Of a stretch of DNA of 64,000 bases, positions 55,420 to 63,505 are shown one piece after another. This DNA comes from a virus. The stretch spans positions 1-64,000 of IMG/VR virus record IMGVR_UViG_3300035670_000049. One strand, 5' to 3'. The translations under genes were made by a program, and so were the position numbers. How positions within the stretch are numbered: position 1 is the first letter of the stretch; the number at the start of each line of letters is the position of its first letter. Under the pieces are notes generated by a model. The model did not search any database, was not told where the DNA came from, and saw nothing but the letters and a program-made list of their open reading frames with translations.

Positions 55420-55839
55420 TTAGTCACTAGAATCCCAACTCCAACTCAAACCACACGTAGGACAAGTTCGATCATGCCATCCTCTAATTGTATCTGATCC
55501 TGTTGCCTCTTTATGATCGCATCCAATACGGAAGAATTTGAAAGGCTTAGGGATTGCATGTTCTACTTTTTGCATTACTGCAAATGCTTCATTATGATAA
55601 TAAATAATCTGCATCGACCGATAATACTGCTCATTTCTAGGAAGATCACCAAATAGCTCAGGCTCTGAAACGGGATTAATCTGCCTATACCCATGAGCAT
55701 TCCCAAATCCCCAGATTAGTACATGATGCCAAAACCTTTCCTCTGTGATTTCTTGATATGGCTTTGGCATATCATTGTATCCACCCGGTTCTAGGATATA
55801 ATGCTTTGCTCGATCTAGTGTAGTTTCCTCTAGTGTCAT
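55420..55839 (-). CDS. Hypothetical protein with C-terminal zinc-like motif (139 aa)
   Basis: MTLEETTLDRAKHYILEPGG start; the end (GCDHKEATG ... DRTCPTCGLSWSWD) holds CxH and CxxC that may bind zinc. Its start codon overlaps the stop of the small gene upstream (ATGA). Function unknown. Confidence 0.64.
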   Translation of the reverse strand: MTLEETTLDRAKHYILEPGGYNDMPKPYQEITEERFWHHVLIWGFGNAHGYRQINPVSEPELFGDLPRNEQYYRSMQIIYYHNEAFAVMQKVEHAIPKPFKFFRIGCDHKEATGSDTIRGWHDRTCPTCGLSWSWDSSD

Positions 55840-55964
55840 TTTTTCTCTGCTTTCTTTCCAAGTAGCGGAAGAATTACACTCTTGATACTTCTACCTGATA
55901 CTTTCATACCATAGATTTTCTTGCGGCGTTTCTTCTCCCTATCTTCTGCATGTTTATCAGTCAT
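55836..55964 (-). CDS. Small basic protein (42 aa)
   Basis: MTDKHAEDREKKRRKKIYG then VILPLLGKKAEKK. Highly basic. AGGAG precedes the ATG, and the stop overlaps the next start by four bases. Probably nucleic-acid-binding. Confidence 0.6.
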   Translation of the reverse strand: MTDKHAEDREKKRRKKIYGMKVSGRSIKSVILPLLGKKAEKK

Positions 55965-56070
55965 TTAGGCTCCTAAATAGTCTGACAATATCCACTAGGA
56001 TATAGGCTACAAGGGAGAATATCAATATAAAGAAGATGCTTGTGATAATAAAGATCAGCAGATCAATCAT
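55957..56070 (-). CDS. Small transmembrane protein (37 aa)
   Basis: MIDLLIFIITSIFFILIFS then LVAYILVDIVRLF, one or two membrane segments. Overlaps the upstream gene by four bases and the downstream one by eight. Function unknown. Confidence 0.6.
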   Translation of the reverse strand: MIDLLIFIITSIFFILIFSLVAYILVDIVRLFRSLND

Positions 56071-56300
56071 TCTACACCTAAATCCCTTCCAGATAGAGCC
56101 TTTACAATAGCAACGGCCACCAGTTCATAGTATCCATTGCTGTAATTTTCTTCATCATAGAAGTTATCCATCAGGATATCGTTAACAATGGCTACAGCCT
56201 TAGCCTGTCGCTCATAGCGCTTCTTTACGTCTTTACAAAGATGAGGTTCATTAGTAGTGTTACACTCTACGCCACATCTAGTACAAGTGTATCTAGCCAC
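56067..56300 (-). CDS. Zinc-ribbon start protein (77 aa)
   Basis: MARYTCTRCGVECNTTNEPHLC then helices rich in Ala and Val. Cys4-like pattern at the N-terminus (CTRC, C, C). Overlaps the HNH gene by eight bases. Confidence 0.64.
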   Translation of the reverse strand: MARYTCTRCGVECNTTNEPHLCKDVKKRYERQAKAVAIVNDILMDNFYDEENYSNGYYELVAVAIVKALSGRDLGVE

Positions 56301-56691
56301 TTCCTTTCCTCAATACAATGATATCACTATCTTCAACAATTGCTTGAGATTCTTCATAATGATTATCAAGATAAACTTTATCCAGGTTCATCTCTTCTGC
56401 GATAATACTCGCTTCTACCTGAGTAGGATAAACATCCGATACAATCTCACCCTTTGGATCAACAATGACATAGCCGTTGCTATGCTGTTCTGCACGAAAT
56501 ACTTTATGGCCCTTACGTTTATTGCACCATTTATGCGCTAGTGCAATGTTTGTAGAACCTCTACCAACTTTGCCTCCTAATGCCTTGGGTACAATATGAT
56601 CGCGTGTAGCGTCTGTCAATCTTTGGACTCTATCTCCGCAGATATGACAGATTGCTTTATCACGCTTATAAAGTTGTGCTAATGTGATCAC
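56293..56691 (-). CDS. HNH endonuclease
   Basis: CHICGDRVQRLTDATRDHIVPKALGG, near residues 15-40, then HKWCNKRKGHK; the Cys-bracketed HNH with DHIVPK. C-terminal part is acidic and beta-rich. Free-standing nuclease in a small-gene cassette. Overlaps both neighbours. Confidence 0.87.
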   Translation of the reverse strand: MITLAQLYKRDKAICHICGDRVQRLTDATRDHIVPKALGGKVGRGSTNIALAHKWCNKRKGHKVFRAEQHSNGYVIVDPKGEIVSDVYPTQVEASIIAEEMNLDKVYLDNHYEESQAIVEDSDIIVLRKGSG

Positions 56692-57272
56692 GGATTACTA
56701 CACCCCCAAAAATTGGGAGGCATAATCGGATTATTGAGTGTACCACAAAGGTAGTTATAGATAATCTTTCCTGTTCTACCATTCCCATCCCTGAATGGAT
56801 GAATATTCTCATACTCGTAGTAGAACTGATCCTCTGCTGTCTTAGACAGTTTATGGCCTCTTGATCGATGTTCCCAATCTCCAACTACTTGATCAACAAC
56901 AATAAGCCCTCCACTATAGTAGGCTTCAAGTAGACTGGTAAGTAGATCAGGCACTCGCTCCCAAGATGCCTTTTCAATCCAACCAAGATTTGGATCATCC
57001 ACTCCAATTGGAATTCTACGAAATCCATTCTTATTTTTGGTGGGCTCAACTAATTGTCCAAGATACTCGATGAACTCAAGATTAATTGGTTGCTGAATTC
57101 TATTGTGTGGAAATTCTGCGTTCTCGTCCTTATAAGCATAGGCACAAGTAGGACAATATTCCCACTTCTCTTGCGCCCATTGCCAAGCATTACACATATA
57201 GTATACGCTAACTTCACCTGATCCTTGGCGCTCACATTCCCTAGCGCAATACTCAATGATATCAAGTTCCAT
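56688..57272 (-). CDS. Fic-family AMP transferase
   Basis: The signature ENIHPFRDGNGRTGK lies near residue 155-168 of the preferred start (MELDIIEYCAREC). Fic enzymes transfer AMP (or other groups) to protein Tyr or Thr. An inhibitory helix with Ser/Thr-xxx-Glu-Gly-Asn was not identified, so it may be unregulated. A zinc-like CPTC lies in the N-terminal half. Probably modifies a host protein. Confidence 0.85.
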   Translation of the reverse strand: MELDIIEYCARECERQGSGEVSVYYMCNAWQWAQEKWEYCPTCAYAYKDENAEFPHNRIQQPINLEFIEYLGQLVEPTKNKNGFRRIPIGVDDPNLGWIEKASWERVPDLLTSLLEAYYSGGLIVVDQVVGDWEHRSRGHKLSKTAEDQFYYEYENIHPFRDGNGRTGKIIYNYLCGTLNNPIMPPNFWGCSNP

Positions 57273-57274
57273 TA

Positions 57275-57676
57275 TTAGAACCTTTCTTCCTGCCACATAG
57301 GAATAACTAGATCGCTTCGTACAGAGTAAAACATCTTTCGAAATCCCAACTTCTTCAAGATAGCGTAGCAGTTAGGACATGGATATGAAAGATTTGTTGC
57401 TACATTTGTACGAGAGTAATTGATAATTGTTGCTCCGGTTAGTTTCCTGATACCTACCTTTCTTAGAGCATGAACCTCTGAATGCATTGTCTTATCTAGG
57501 GGAAGATCAGTATCATCAGCAATGATAGAACCTCCCGCAAAATGATTTACACCAGTCCCAATGATTCTTCCTTCCCTATCGAGGATTACCGAAGAATGCA
57601 TATAGCGTGTGACTTGTGGATCAGTCTTTCCTGCCAACTTCTTAGCCACATCAAACGGATCACGATAACGACTCAT
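57275..57676 (-). CDS. Deoxycytidylate deaminase-like
   Basis: Zinc motif HSEVHAL near residue 66 and PCPNCYAIL near residue 98, as in dCMP/cytidine deaminases. Makes dUMP from dCMP for ThyX. It overlaps the longer Fic reading, which is why the shorter Fic start is favoured. Small membrane gene 57673-58008 overlaps by four bases. Confidence 0.88.
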   Translation of the reverse strand: MSRYRDPFDVAKKLAGKTDPQVTRYMHSSVILDREGRIIGTGVNHFAGGSIIADDTDLPLDKTMHSEVHALRKVGIRKLTGATIINYSRTNVATNLSYPCPNCYAILKKLGFRKMFYSVRSDLVIPMWQEERF

Positions 57677-58008
57677 ATAGAACCTACAATAGCCGCAAAA
57701 TTAAATCCTGCTCCAACAATACCGGATGCTGTTGCGGTAGAGATAGCAACAATCCTTACATTATTGAATTTGGCTGGAACCGGAATTTGAGAACGATATG
57801 CAACAAGGAGGGATAGTCCAAGTTTAGCAACAGGGATAGCCCAAATTCCTCCAATGGATACTAGAAGTAGAATTAGAAAGTTTTGCTCACTGAATTTTCC
57901 TGGTCCAATAAATATATAGAAGATCAAGAATGTCAATGCATCCAAAGATTGAGCAAAGACTAGCCTAAATACAAGATTCTTAGGTAGAGTCATTTCGGTA
58001 GATTCCAA
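57673..58008 (-). CDS. Multi-pass membrane protein (111 aa)
   Basis: Three to four hydrophobic segments: near residues 10-28, 42-64, 68-80 and 88-108. No transporter motif recognised. A two- or three-pass topology with a charged N-terminus. Function unknown. Confidence 0.7.
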   Translation of the reverse strand: MESTEMTLPKNLVFRLVFAQSLDALTFLIFYIFIGPGKFSEQNFLILLLVSIGGIWAIPVAKLGLSLLVAYRSQIPVPAKFNNVRIVAISTATASGIVGAGFNFAAIVGSI

Positions 58009-58247
58009 CTAGCACGGGGATCATTTACAGGATACCAAGTTACCCAATCGGGAGGGCTAGAGATATCTGCATCAGAGATATCTTCTACAACAGTATCAGG
58101 AGGATTAGAACCATAGGGCCAAATCGGCTTCCAAAATGCATCGTCATAGTGACAGCAATGTGTATCCCTGCCACATTCACAACAAGGAGGCTCTACTCCC
58201 TCACAATCAGGACATACCTTATAAGGAAAATCTGCTACTGCAATCAC
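57990..58247 (-). CDS. Cys-rich small protein (85 aa)
   Basis: CPDCEGVEPPCCECGRDTHCCHYDD contains six or more Cys and His, likely two zinc ions. C-terminal part acidic and Pro/Trp-rich. Overlaps the membrane gene by 19 bases. Confidence 0.66.
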   Translation of the reverse strand: MIAVADFPYKVCPDCEGVEPPCCECGRDTHCCHYDDAFWKPIWPYGSNPPDTVVEDISDADISSPPDWVTWYPVNDPRASWNLPK

Positions 58248-58261
58248 TTCTATTCACCTTT

Positions 58262-58531
58262 CTAAAATCTAGGCCAACTAAATGAAATTGAGATTGCGCG
58301 ACCTTCTCCTAGAAAATATCCTATCGATGCAGTATGTGCTTGGACATATTCAGGCTCATATCGATAGGATACACTAAGAATACCAATCAAGAGCATACCA
58401 TCAGCAGTTATACCATCGTGCCCCCAATTTCTTCGGGATATGAATCCTCGGATACCAAACCGATCAAATGCTCGATGTTTGTACGGATATTCTGCATTGA
58501 GTTCTTCCAGTTGTTCAGTAAAATGATCCAC
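58262..58531 (-). CDS. Hypothetical protein (89 aa)
   Basis: MDHFTEQLEELNAEYPYKHRAF, aromatic and Gly-rich (RFGIRGFISRRNWGHDG). Its AAAGGAG site is next to the terminator-like hairpin at 58556-58579, so leader folding may control it. Function unknown. Confidence 0.6.
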   Translation of the reverse strand: MDHFTEQLEELNAEYPYKHRAFDRFGIRGFISRRNWGHDGITADGMLLIGILSVSYRYEPEYVQAHTASIGYFLGEGRAISISFSWPRF

Positions 58532-58543
58532 CCTACTCCTTTC

Positions 58544-58579
58544 TAAAAAGAATTAGTGACGGATAACCGGAGCCGTCAC
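58544..58579 (-). terminator. Terminator-like hairpin ahead of 58262-58531
   Basis: Stem GTGACGG/CCGTCAC (58556-58562 with 58573-58579) then TAATTCTTTTT on the minus strand. It abuts the SD of the next gene, so it could act as an intrinsic attenuator. Confidence 0.8.
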
Positions 58580-58812
58580 GGAAGCATTCTCTTAGGGTTA
58601 TTGCTTATCCCGACAAGCATTTATATAGCGACAACTTTCTTCCGCTTCTCTTGCCCCTATCCCAGCCATTTCTCATGGCAGTAGTCGATAGACTTCTTAT
58701 ATGATGGAGTTACCCTAATCCTACCAATTGGAGGATGTATAGGCATCATATAAGTTGGGACACTCACCCAACCTTCGGCAAGAGTATTGCGCTATTTATT
58801 TAGGCCATTCCT
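58545..58812 (-). ncRNA. Structured leader or attenuator RNA
   Basis: Starts at the promoter at 58819-58847 and ends in a terminator-like hairpin just before the ribosome site of the next gene. Helices seen: CTTATATGATG/CATCATATAAG (11 pairs, 58744-58754 with 58696-58706), inside it ATCCT/AGGAT; GTTGGG/CCCAAC (58754-58772); GCCAT/ATGGC; GCTT/AAGC; and the GTGACGG/CCGTCAC terminator. Possible riboswitch, attenuator or stand-alone RNA. No known class recognised. Confidence 0.6.
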
Positions 58813-58818
58813 AGCCTC

Positions 58819-58847
58819 ATTGTAGCACATATCACAGGATAAAGCAA
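58819..58847 (-). promoter_or_regulatory. Promoter of the structured leader
   Basis: TTGCTT (58842-58847), 17-base spacer, TACAAT (58819-58824) with a TGC extension. Confidence 0.7.
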
Positions 58848-58891
58848 TAAATGTTTTGTGATTTGTGCTACCATGAAACTATGAGCGGTAA

Positions 58892-59137
58892 TTACTCTAC
58901 TTTGAACTTATCACCGACGCGAGTAATATTTAGATAGAAGCGTCGATCCCTAGCAGGATCAGGACCAACCACAAACACCATCTTATTCTCAGGCATTTCT
59001 GTAATTGGTCCATCATACTCATTACCAAAGAAGGAAGTTGCCTCCAAAGAAACACCTTCTGGATTAGAGGCAATTGCCTCCTTTACAGCCTTCTTTGATT
59101 TAGGACGATTCCAGTTTACCCAAATTCCTTGAGTCAC
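58892..59137 (-). CDS. Hypothetical protein (81 aa)
   Basis: Start taken as GTG at 59137 (GAGGAG five bases upstream, stop of previous gene overlapping as GTGA). MTQGIWVNWNRPKSKKAVK, then LEATSFFGNEYDGPI and FVVGPDPARDRRFYL, a pattern found in several actinophage proteins, by memory. Function unknown. Confidence 0.7.
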   Translation of the reverse strand: MTQGIWVNWNRPKSKKAVKEAIASNPEGVSLEATSFFGNEYDGPITEMPENKMVFVVGPDPARDRRFYLNITRVGDKFKVE

Positions 59138-59274
59138 ATCCACTCCTCTGTAAAATCTACGGGACCACCATCCCAATCGATATCTTCGTCGGGTTCCTCT
59201 TCATCAATATCTGTATCTGCAATAAATCTATCCTCATACGACATTTCTAGCCAAGAGTCATCCCATTCCATCAT
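59134..59274 (-). CDS. Small acidic protein (46 aa)
   Basis: MMEWDDSWLEMSYEDRFIAD then DIDEEEPDEDIDWDGG. Strongly acidic; the stop overlaps the next start. GGAGAG site upstream. Function unknown. Confidence 0.6.
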   Translation of the reverse strand: MMEWDDSWLEMSYEDRFIADTDIDEEEPDEDIDWDGGPVDFTEEWM

Positions 59275-59525
59275 AGAAGTTTACTCTCCCGCTCTCTTGT
59301 AATTTCAAGATCACGAATCGCATTCCAAACAAACGCTAGAGAAGTTCTATAAGCGTCACTAAATGATGCGCGACTCCTATTCTTATCAGAAATCTTGGTA
59401 AAACCATCCTTGCTTACAAGAGTGACTGTGCAAATACCCTTATCACCATCATAAACCTTATTGATTTTATAGCCCCGACTAATGATAAGTGATTCCATTT
59501 TACCAATAGTAGGATCAGCAGCCAT
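59271..59525 (-). CDS. Hypothetical protein (84 aa)
   Basis: MAADPTIGKMESLIISRG, then VYDGDKGICTVTLVSKDGF, beta-rich, with an Arg-rich C-terminal helix. Start at the ATG two codons after the longer reading because GGAG is at normal distance. Overlaps the next gene by four bases. Confidence 0.62.
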   Translation of the reverse strand: MAADPTIGKMESLIISRGYKINKVYDGDKGICTVTLVSKDGFTKISDKNRSRASFSDAYRTSLAFVWNAIRDLEITRERESKLL

Positions 59526-59527
59526 TT

Positions 59528-59905
59528 TCAATGCTCCACGTTATAATTATGTGCGCCATTCTTCATGCCGCAATCATCACATTCATCAGTGATGCCCCAA
59601 TATTTCTCTGCGGCCTCCTTATCCTTTAGATGATAGTATTCAACATTCCAACGACCTTTGGGCCACTCAAACATTGTACCATCTTCAACGATTGCAAAGA
59701 ATTCCTCGGCATCTTCCTTTCTTTCAAACTCTCTTACGAGAGGATCAGGCTCATACTCATATCGATCATCCTCGTCCTCAATGATTTCATCTGCATATTC
59801 CATATCATATCTATTTTCCTGGTACCACATCAATTCTGCATCTTCGTTCCAATGGGCATATGCACTAATCGGAGGAATATTATCACCGCGACGATGGACT
59901 GACAT
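59528..59905 (-). CDS. Hypothetical protein (125 aa)
   Basis: Start ATG at 59905 (MSVHRRGDNIPPISAY); the longer reading runs into the upstream gene. Acidic middle (EIIEDEDDRYEYEPD), aromatic tail with a C..C pair (CDDCGM) that might bind zinc. Function unknown. Confidence 0.62.
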   Translation of the reverse strand: MSVHRRGDNIPPISAYAHWNEDAELMWYQENRYDMEYADEIIEDEDDRYEYEPDPLVREFERKEDAEEFFAIVEDGTMFEWPKGRWNVEYYHLKDKEAAEKYWGITDECDDCGMKNGAHNYNVEH

Positions 59906-60335
59906 ATCGATCAAGCCTTTCTTGAATCTTCCAAGCCTCTGTGGCTGAGATATCCTCATAGGCAGAATTTACTTCTTCATCTTCTCCTTCCTCATCATAA
60001 TCATAATCAGCATCAAATTCACACCGTCCGCAGGGAATATCGTATGATGTATGGAGATAGACTCCATGCTTACAATAGCAACACCCATCAATTGGGGTAT
60101 GGTTGCTATCATGGCTACTTCCATTGCAAACTCTTTCCGATCCATCGGATCGATAAAGAATTGCCTTACATGTATAGCCACCATAATGAGTACGACCATT
60201 TTCATCAACCCAAGAGTCTCTTTCATCCTTGGGTTCAAAGTCATGGAGGTTATCATAGAACCTCACATAACCAACAGGGTCCTCGTTGGGATCAGGAATA
60301 ATATCTTCCCAATACTCTTGGCTAATGTTACTCAT
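59883..60335 (-). CDS. Hypothetical Cys-containing acidic protein (150 aa)
   Basis: MSNISQEYWEDIIPDPNED, then HYGGYTCKAIL, CNGSSHDSNHTPIDGCCYC and CGRCEF; several Cys and His may hold two zinc ions. Very acidic C-terminus (DYDYDEEGEDEE). Overlaps neighbours by 23 and 2 bases. Confidence 0.62.
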   Translation of the reverse strand: MSNISQEYWEDIIPDPNEDPVGYVRFYDNLHDFEPKDERDSWVDENGRTHYGGYTCKAILYRSDGSERVCNGSSHDSNHTPIDGCCYCKHGVYLHTSYDIPCGRCEFDADYDYDEEGEDEEVNSAYEDISATEAWKIQERLDRYVSPSSR

Positions 60336-60336
60336 C

Positions 60337-60579
60337 TCAAAATCCGTCCGCAATAATATCACCCCAAGAGGTAATATACCATGCATACTTATAAGTCTTA
60401 CCGTCATTCATAATTGCCCATACAATCCAACTACCATCACGCTCTGACATAACGGTAATTTGCTTTACATCAGGAAGCTCAGAATTTTCCTTTCGCTCAT
60501 CCAGAATGTAATCAAGCATTTGCTTCGTTGCATCTGCAATCAACTGATTACGCCTAATATCATCAAATTCAGCAGTCAT
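60337..60579 (-). CDS. Hypothetical protein (80 aa)
   Basis: MTAEFDDIRRNQLIADATKQ helix, then beta hairpin (ITVMSERDGSWIVWAIMNDG). One base from its neighbour. Function unknown. Confidence 0.6.
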   Translation of the reverse strand: MTAEFDDIRRNQLIADATKQMLDYILDERKENSELPDVKQITVMSERDGSWIVWAIMNDGKTYKYAWYITSWGDIIADGF

Positions 60580-60580
60580 T

Positions 60581-60793
60581 TTACCAATCCTTCATATCAG
60601 CAAGGTGATTGCTATAAGCGATGACCGACTTCCAACCATCTGGATCGGTCTGCTTTAGATAACTTAAAATCTCCTGATACTGTGTGCTAAATTCGTACTT
60701 AGCCTCATCAGAATCAAAAGAACCAAATCTGAGAACATTTGCCATATATTTGGCAACATTCACATAATTTGGTGTAAGTACAATCGTTTCCAT
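60581..60793 (-). CDS. Hypothetical protein (70 aa)
   Basis: METIVLTPNYVNVAKYMANVL with helices and Tyr/Asp residues. Overlaps the next gene by one base. No motif. Confidence 0.58.
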   Translation of the reverse strand: METIVLTPNYVNVAKYMANVLRFGSFDSDEAKYEFSTQYQEILSYLKQTDPDGWKSVIAYSNHLADMKDW

Positions 60794-61134
60794 TATCTAA
60801 TTACTCCCTTGAAATGATCCCTAGCATCAACAACTTGATAACCATATGGGAGATTTTTGAATGTCATTGCCATTCTAAGTTTGGCGATAGGATTGGATGT
60901 ATGAATAAAGAAGAAATCAACATCAACTGTTGTATTATCTTCAAAATACATCCGCTCTAGTTCTTTTACTAAATCGTATCCTTCCCTTTCTGCGTAATCA
61001 TCAAGATCATTATCTAGCCAAACTTGATCCCAATGCCCATCTACAAGTTTTTCACAAGCAGTATCGAAATCCCTGGCATATACGGCATCAAATTTAGCGA
61101 TGCGAAGATCATCAATCACTAGTTGTCTCATCAT
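60793..61134 (-). CDS. Cyclic-phosphate-processing receiver-like protein (113 aa)
   Basis: LVIDDLRIAKFDAVYARDFDTA then DQVWLDNDLDDYAEREGYDLVKEL, the cREC pattern (acidic pocket WLDHDL-like) of stand-alone receiver domains thought to process cyclic phosphates. It ends in a helix-strand unit (IAKLRMAMTFK). Overlaps the upstream gene by 23 bases. A link to RNA end repair with the Ro60 system is possible but speculative. Confidence 0.72.
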   Translation of the reverse strand: MMRQLVIDDLRIAKFDAVYARDFDTACEKLVDGHWDQVWLDNDLDDYAEREGYDLVKELERMYFEDNTTVDVDFFFIHTSNPIAKLRMAMTFKNLPYGYQVVDARDHFKGVIR

Positions 61135-61537
61135 ACTCCACTACAATCAGATCATTGATAGAGCAGTTGCATTCAGGCTTACTTTCTGAAAAATAGAAAA
61201 TTGACCGTGCCCCGATCCATCCAATGTTTTTGGTTGACCATCGCAAATCCGTATGGTTCTTGCACGTCAATGCAATATGCTGACCATAAGGCTGATTTGG
61301 ATCAATAGTCTCAGTCCGCTGAATACGCTCTGCATTTTCCTTATTTACTTGCTGACAATCAGCACATTCGTCCTTTTCCCACCGACGAGCATTATGCATT
61401 TCGAAATGCTTGTGGCACAACAGGCCAAGTGCCCTATCCTGCGGACAATTGTAATTGCTGTGAATATCCTCGCCAGTATTTACAAACTTCTTTAGAGGCT
61501 TTTCACAGACACATTCATGATTGGTTAGCGTTGTCAT
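61112..61537 (-). CDS. Zinc-binding protein (141 aa)
   Basis: Start at MTTLTNHECVCEKP, ribosome site GGGAG. Cys/His-rich: ECVCEKP, NCPQDRALGLLCHKHFEMH, CADC, LTCKNH and CNCS. It looks like a multi-zinc scaffold. Function unknown. Confidence 0.65.
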   Translation of the reverse strand: MTTLTNHECVCEKPLKKFVNTGEDIHSNYNCPQDRALGLLCHKHFEMHNARRWEKDECADCQQVNKENAERIQRTETIDPNQPYGQHIALTCKNHTDLRWSTKNIGWIGARSIFYFSESKPECNCSINDLIVVEYDETTSD

Positions 61538-61538
61538 T

Positions 61539-62123
61539 TTACTTGCTCCCAAGAAACTTGATATCCAGATCGGATTTCTTTCCGCCATACTGGAGATATT
61601 CGAAGATTTTCTTTGCTACCTCATTCTGGAGGCCGATCCAAACTTCACCATTCACCATATTGTATACGCGATAACCATTCCTCCGAATATTGTCGAGATA
61701 CATTGCATGGAGAGTGGAATTCTTTTCTCTGCCGTATCCCGTATACCGAATGCTAGAACTTCCCTTATTGGTTTTTGCGGCCATAAGGGAATTCTTTGTG
61801 CGACTCTTGGTTCGATCCCTTTCGATCTTGCTTTTCGTAGCCTCGGGAGTATTCAGACCCTTATAGGGCATTCCATTAGTTGGATGATTTTTGCGCCACG
61901 ACATATCTTCGGCATCTTGCACCATATCTTCACCGATGATTTCGATGCCTTTTGTGACGCTGAAAACCTCGATCTTATCTACGGCAAATCCCTCTGCCCG
62001 ATACTCTTTTGCAAAGATATTCGCCATCCGTGGAGAAAGCATTTCCTCCACGATTTTCCCATCAATAACGAGATTGTATCGACGGGTTTTGATCTGGTTC
62101 TCAGAAACGATCATATTTCCCAT
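61539..62123 (-). CDS. Hypothetical protein (194 aa)
   Basis: MGNMIVSENQIKTRRYNLVID then basic middle (RDRTKSRTKNSLMAAKT) and a C-terminal helical unit. Probably nucleic-acid-binding, given the charge. First gene of this cassette, transcribed from the TTGACA/TACTAT promoter just upstream. Confidence 0.66.
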   Translation of the reverse strand: MGNMIVSENQIKTRRYNLVIDGKIVEEMLSPRMANIFAKEYRAEGFAVDKIEVFSVTKGIEIIGEDMVQDAEDMSWRKNHPTNGMPYKGLNTPEATKSKIERDRTKSRTKNSLMAAKTNKGSSSIRYTGYGREKNSTLHAMYLDNIRRNGYRVYNMVNGEVWIGLQNEVAKKIFEYLQYGGKKSDLDIKFLGSK

Positions 62124-62181
62124 TTTTTATCTCGCTTTCTTTCTGCCTCTCTGTTTTCCGTCGCTCAATTCCACTACGATA

Positions 62182-62210
62182 ATAGTAGCACGAATCGGGC
62201 GGCTTGTCAA
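62182..62210 (-). promoter_or_regulatory. Promoter of the left-going small-gene cassette
   Basis: TTGACA (62205-62210), 17-base spacer, TACTAT (62182-62187), extended TGC. A second candidate (TTGACA-17-TACCAC) lies near 62340-62365, so tandem promoters are possible. Confidence 0.75.
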
Positions 62211-62620
62211 GGGGTAAAATAGGCTATTTTGATGCCTAGCATAAAATCGTAAAAACGCCTGGAAAAATTCCCTAGAAAATACGCGGTAAAAATCCCGGCC
62301 TTCCCGTGGACAGTATATAAAAGGACGGGCGCGCGTGGTACCACATTTTTTGTTCCCTGTCAAGGGCCATTTGTCACAAAGTTCGTAAAATTGCTATTTT
62401 ACCCTGAAAAAGCTCGTAGGACTTTACCTAGAATAAAACCCAGAATTTCCTCCCCGAGCTTAGAAATATTTTTTACGGCTAGGAATTTTATTTTTACGCC
62501 CTGAGTAACAGGCTCCCCAATGAAATTCGATTTTAAACTGGGCCTCTAAACTACCTCAAAAATAGCGCGACTAAATTCCTGACTATTTCGATGATATAAA
62601 ACCTATTTTGAAAATAAGTG
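62211..62620. other. Gene-free control region between divergent operons
   Basis: No credible gene. It holds a second minus-strand promoter candidate near 62340-62365, and one copy of the TAACAGG...GAAATTCGAT element (62506-62533) also found at 45923, 46171, 55390 and elsewhere. The rest is AT-rich with no clear hairpin. Confidence 0.55.
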
Positions 62621-62649
62621 TTGACAAGGGGAGCGCGGGCTGCTAGGAT
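62621..62649 (+). promoter_or_regulatory. Promoter of the rightward operon
   Basis: TTGACA (62621-62626), 17-base spacer, TAGGAT (62644-62649), extended TGC. Leader of about 175 bases contains a GAGTG/CACTC hairpin near 62745 before the AAAGGAAAGG site. Confidence 0.78.
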
Positions 62650-62830
62650 GCTCCCAGCGGTCGATGATCCGACGCGAGGGGTCAGGGACAGGGCAGACGG
62701 AGAATTCGCTAGAAAACTCCACCGGCCTTGACAGGGCTCCAAAAGAGTGGTAAAACACTCTCGTACCTTAACAACCGAATATAGTCTGCGAGATTAGTTA
62801 GCCTAACCCAAAGGAAAGGAAAACACTCTG

Positions 62831-63433
62831 ATGGCTAAGGCTACAAATGGTCAGGCTGAGAATACTCGGTCTGCCACAATCACTGTTGGCGTTGAGAATG
62901 GTGCAGGAAATGCCGTTCTTGCCGCATGGCAGGGAATTTACCACCTATTCGGTGGGCGCGGAAACTTTGAGATTACACCCGATGGTGTGATTGTCAATGA
63001 TTTCAGCGTTGATGGGAAGTATGATCCTGAGCAGATTGCTAAGGATATCTCTCATCGCAATAGGCGACTTGATCTTGTTCCCACTTATCTGTGGGTACAG
63101 GGCATGGAGCCTGAGCCCTTTGCAGATGCCAAGGAAATGACCCAGTTTATGGTTCAGTATTTCCGGGGCTCTGTTGAGGAAGGTTCTTCTCGCTCTCCTA
63201 AGTACGTTAGGGATGCGGTTGCAACCTTTAAGGCAAGCCACAATCTTGCCAAAAAGCGTGGGCCTCGCAAGAAGATTTTCCGTGTGGATAATCTTAGCGA
63301 GATTGACGAGAATACTCTCGTTGGAGTTAATGCATCCGAACTCTCCAAACTCCGCGATGCAATTGAGAAGGCTCTTGCGACTGCTGCCACGAATACTAGT
63401 GGGGAGTCGCAGGAAGCCCCCGCTACAGTTTAA
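62831..63433 (+). CDS. Hypothetical protein, probably highly expressed (200 aa)
   Basis: MAKATNGQAENTRSATITV start, then alpha/beta body, a conserved-looking WVQGMEPEPFADAKEMTQF and a basic segment (NLAKKRGPRKKIF) before a Thr/Ser-rich tail. Strong promoter and ribosome site argue for heavy expression. No family recognised. Confidence 0.72.
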   Translation: MAKATNGQAENTRSATITVGVENGAGNAVLAAWQGIYHLFGGRGNFEITPDGVIVNDFSVDGKYDPEQIAKDISHRNRRLDLVPTYLWVQGMEPEPFADAKEMTQFMVQYFRGSVEEGSSRSPKYVRDAVATFKASHNLAKKRGPRKKIFRVDNLSEIDENTLVGVNASELSKLRDAIEKALATAATNTSGESQEAPATV

Positions 63434-63505
63434 GTATCTGCTAACTAATCTCAACGATTATATTCGGTTGTTTCCAATTTCATCATACACTTTTAAGGGA
63501 ATACA

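Noticed and set aside
58657-58746. 29-residue ORF starting MPIHPPIGRIRVTPSYKK
   Set aside because: It lies within the 11-pair stem of the structured leader and lacks a good ribosome site; RNA structure explains the sequence better.
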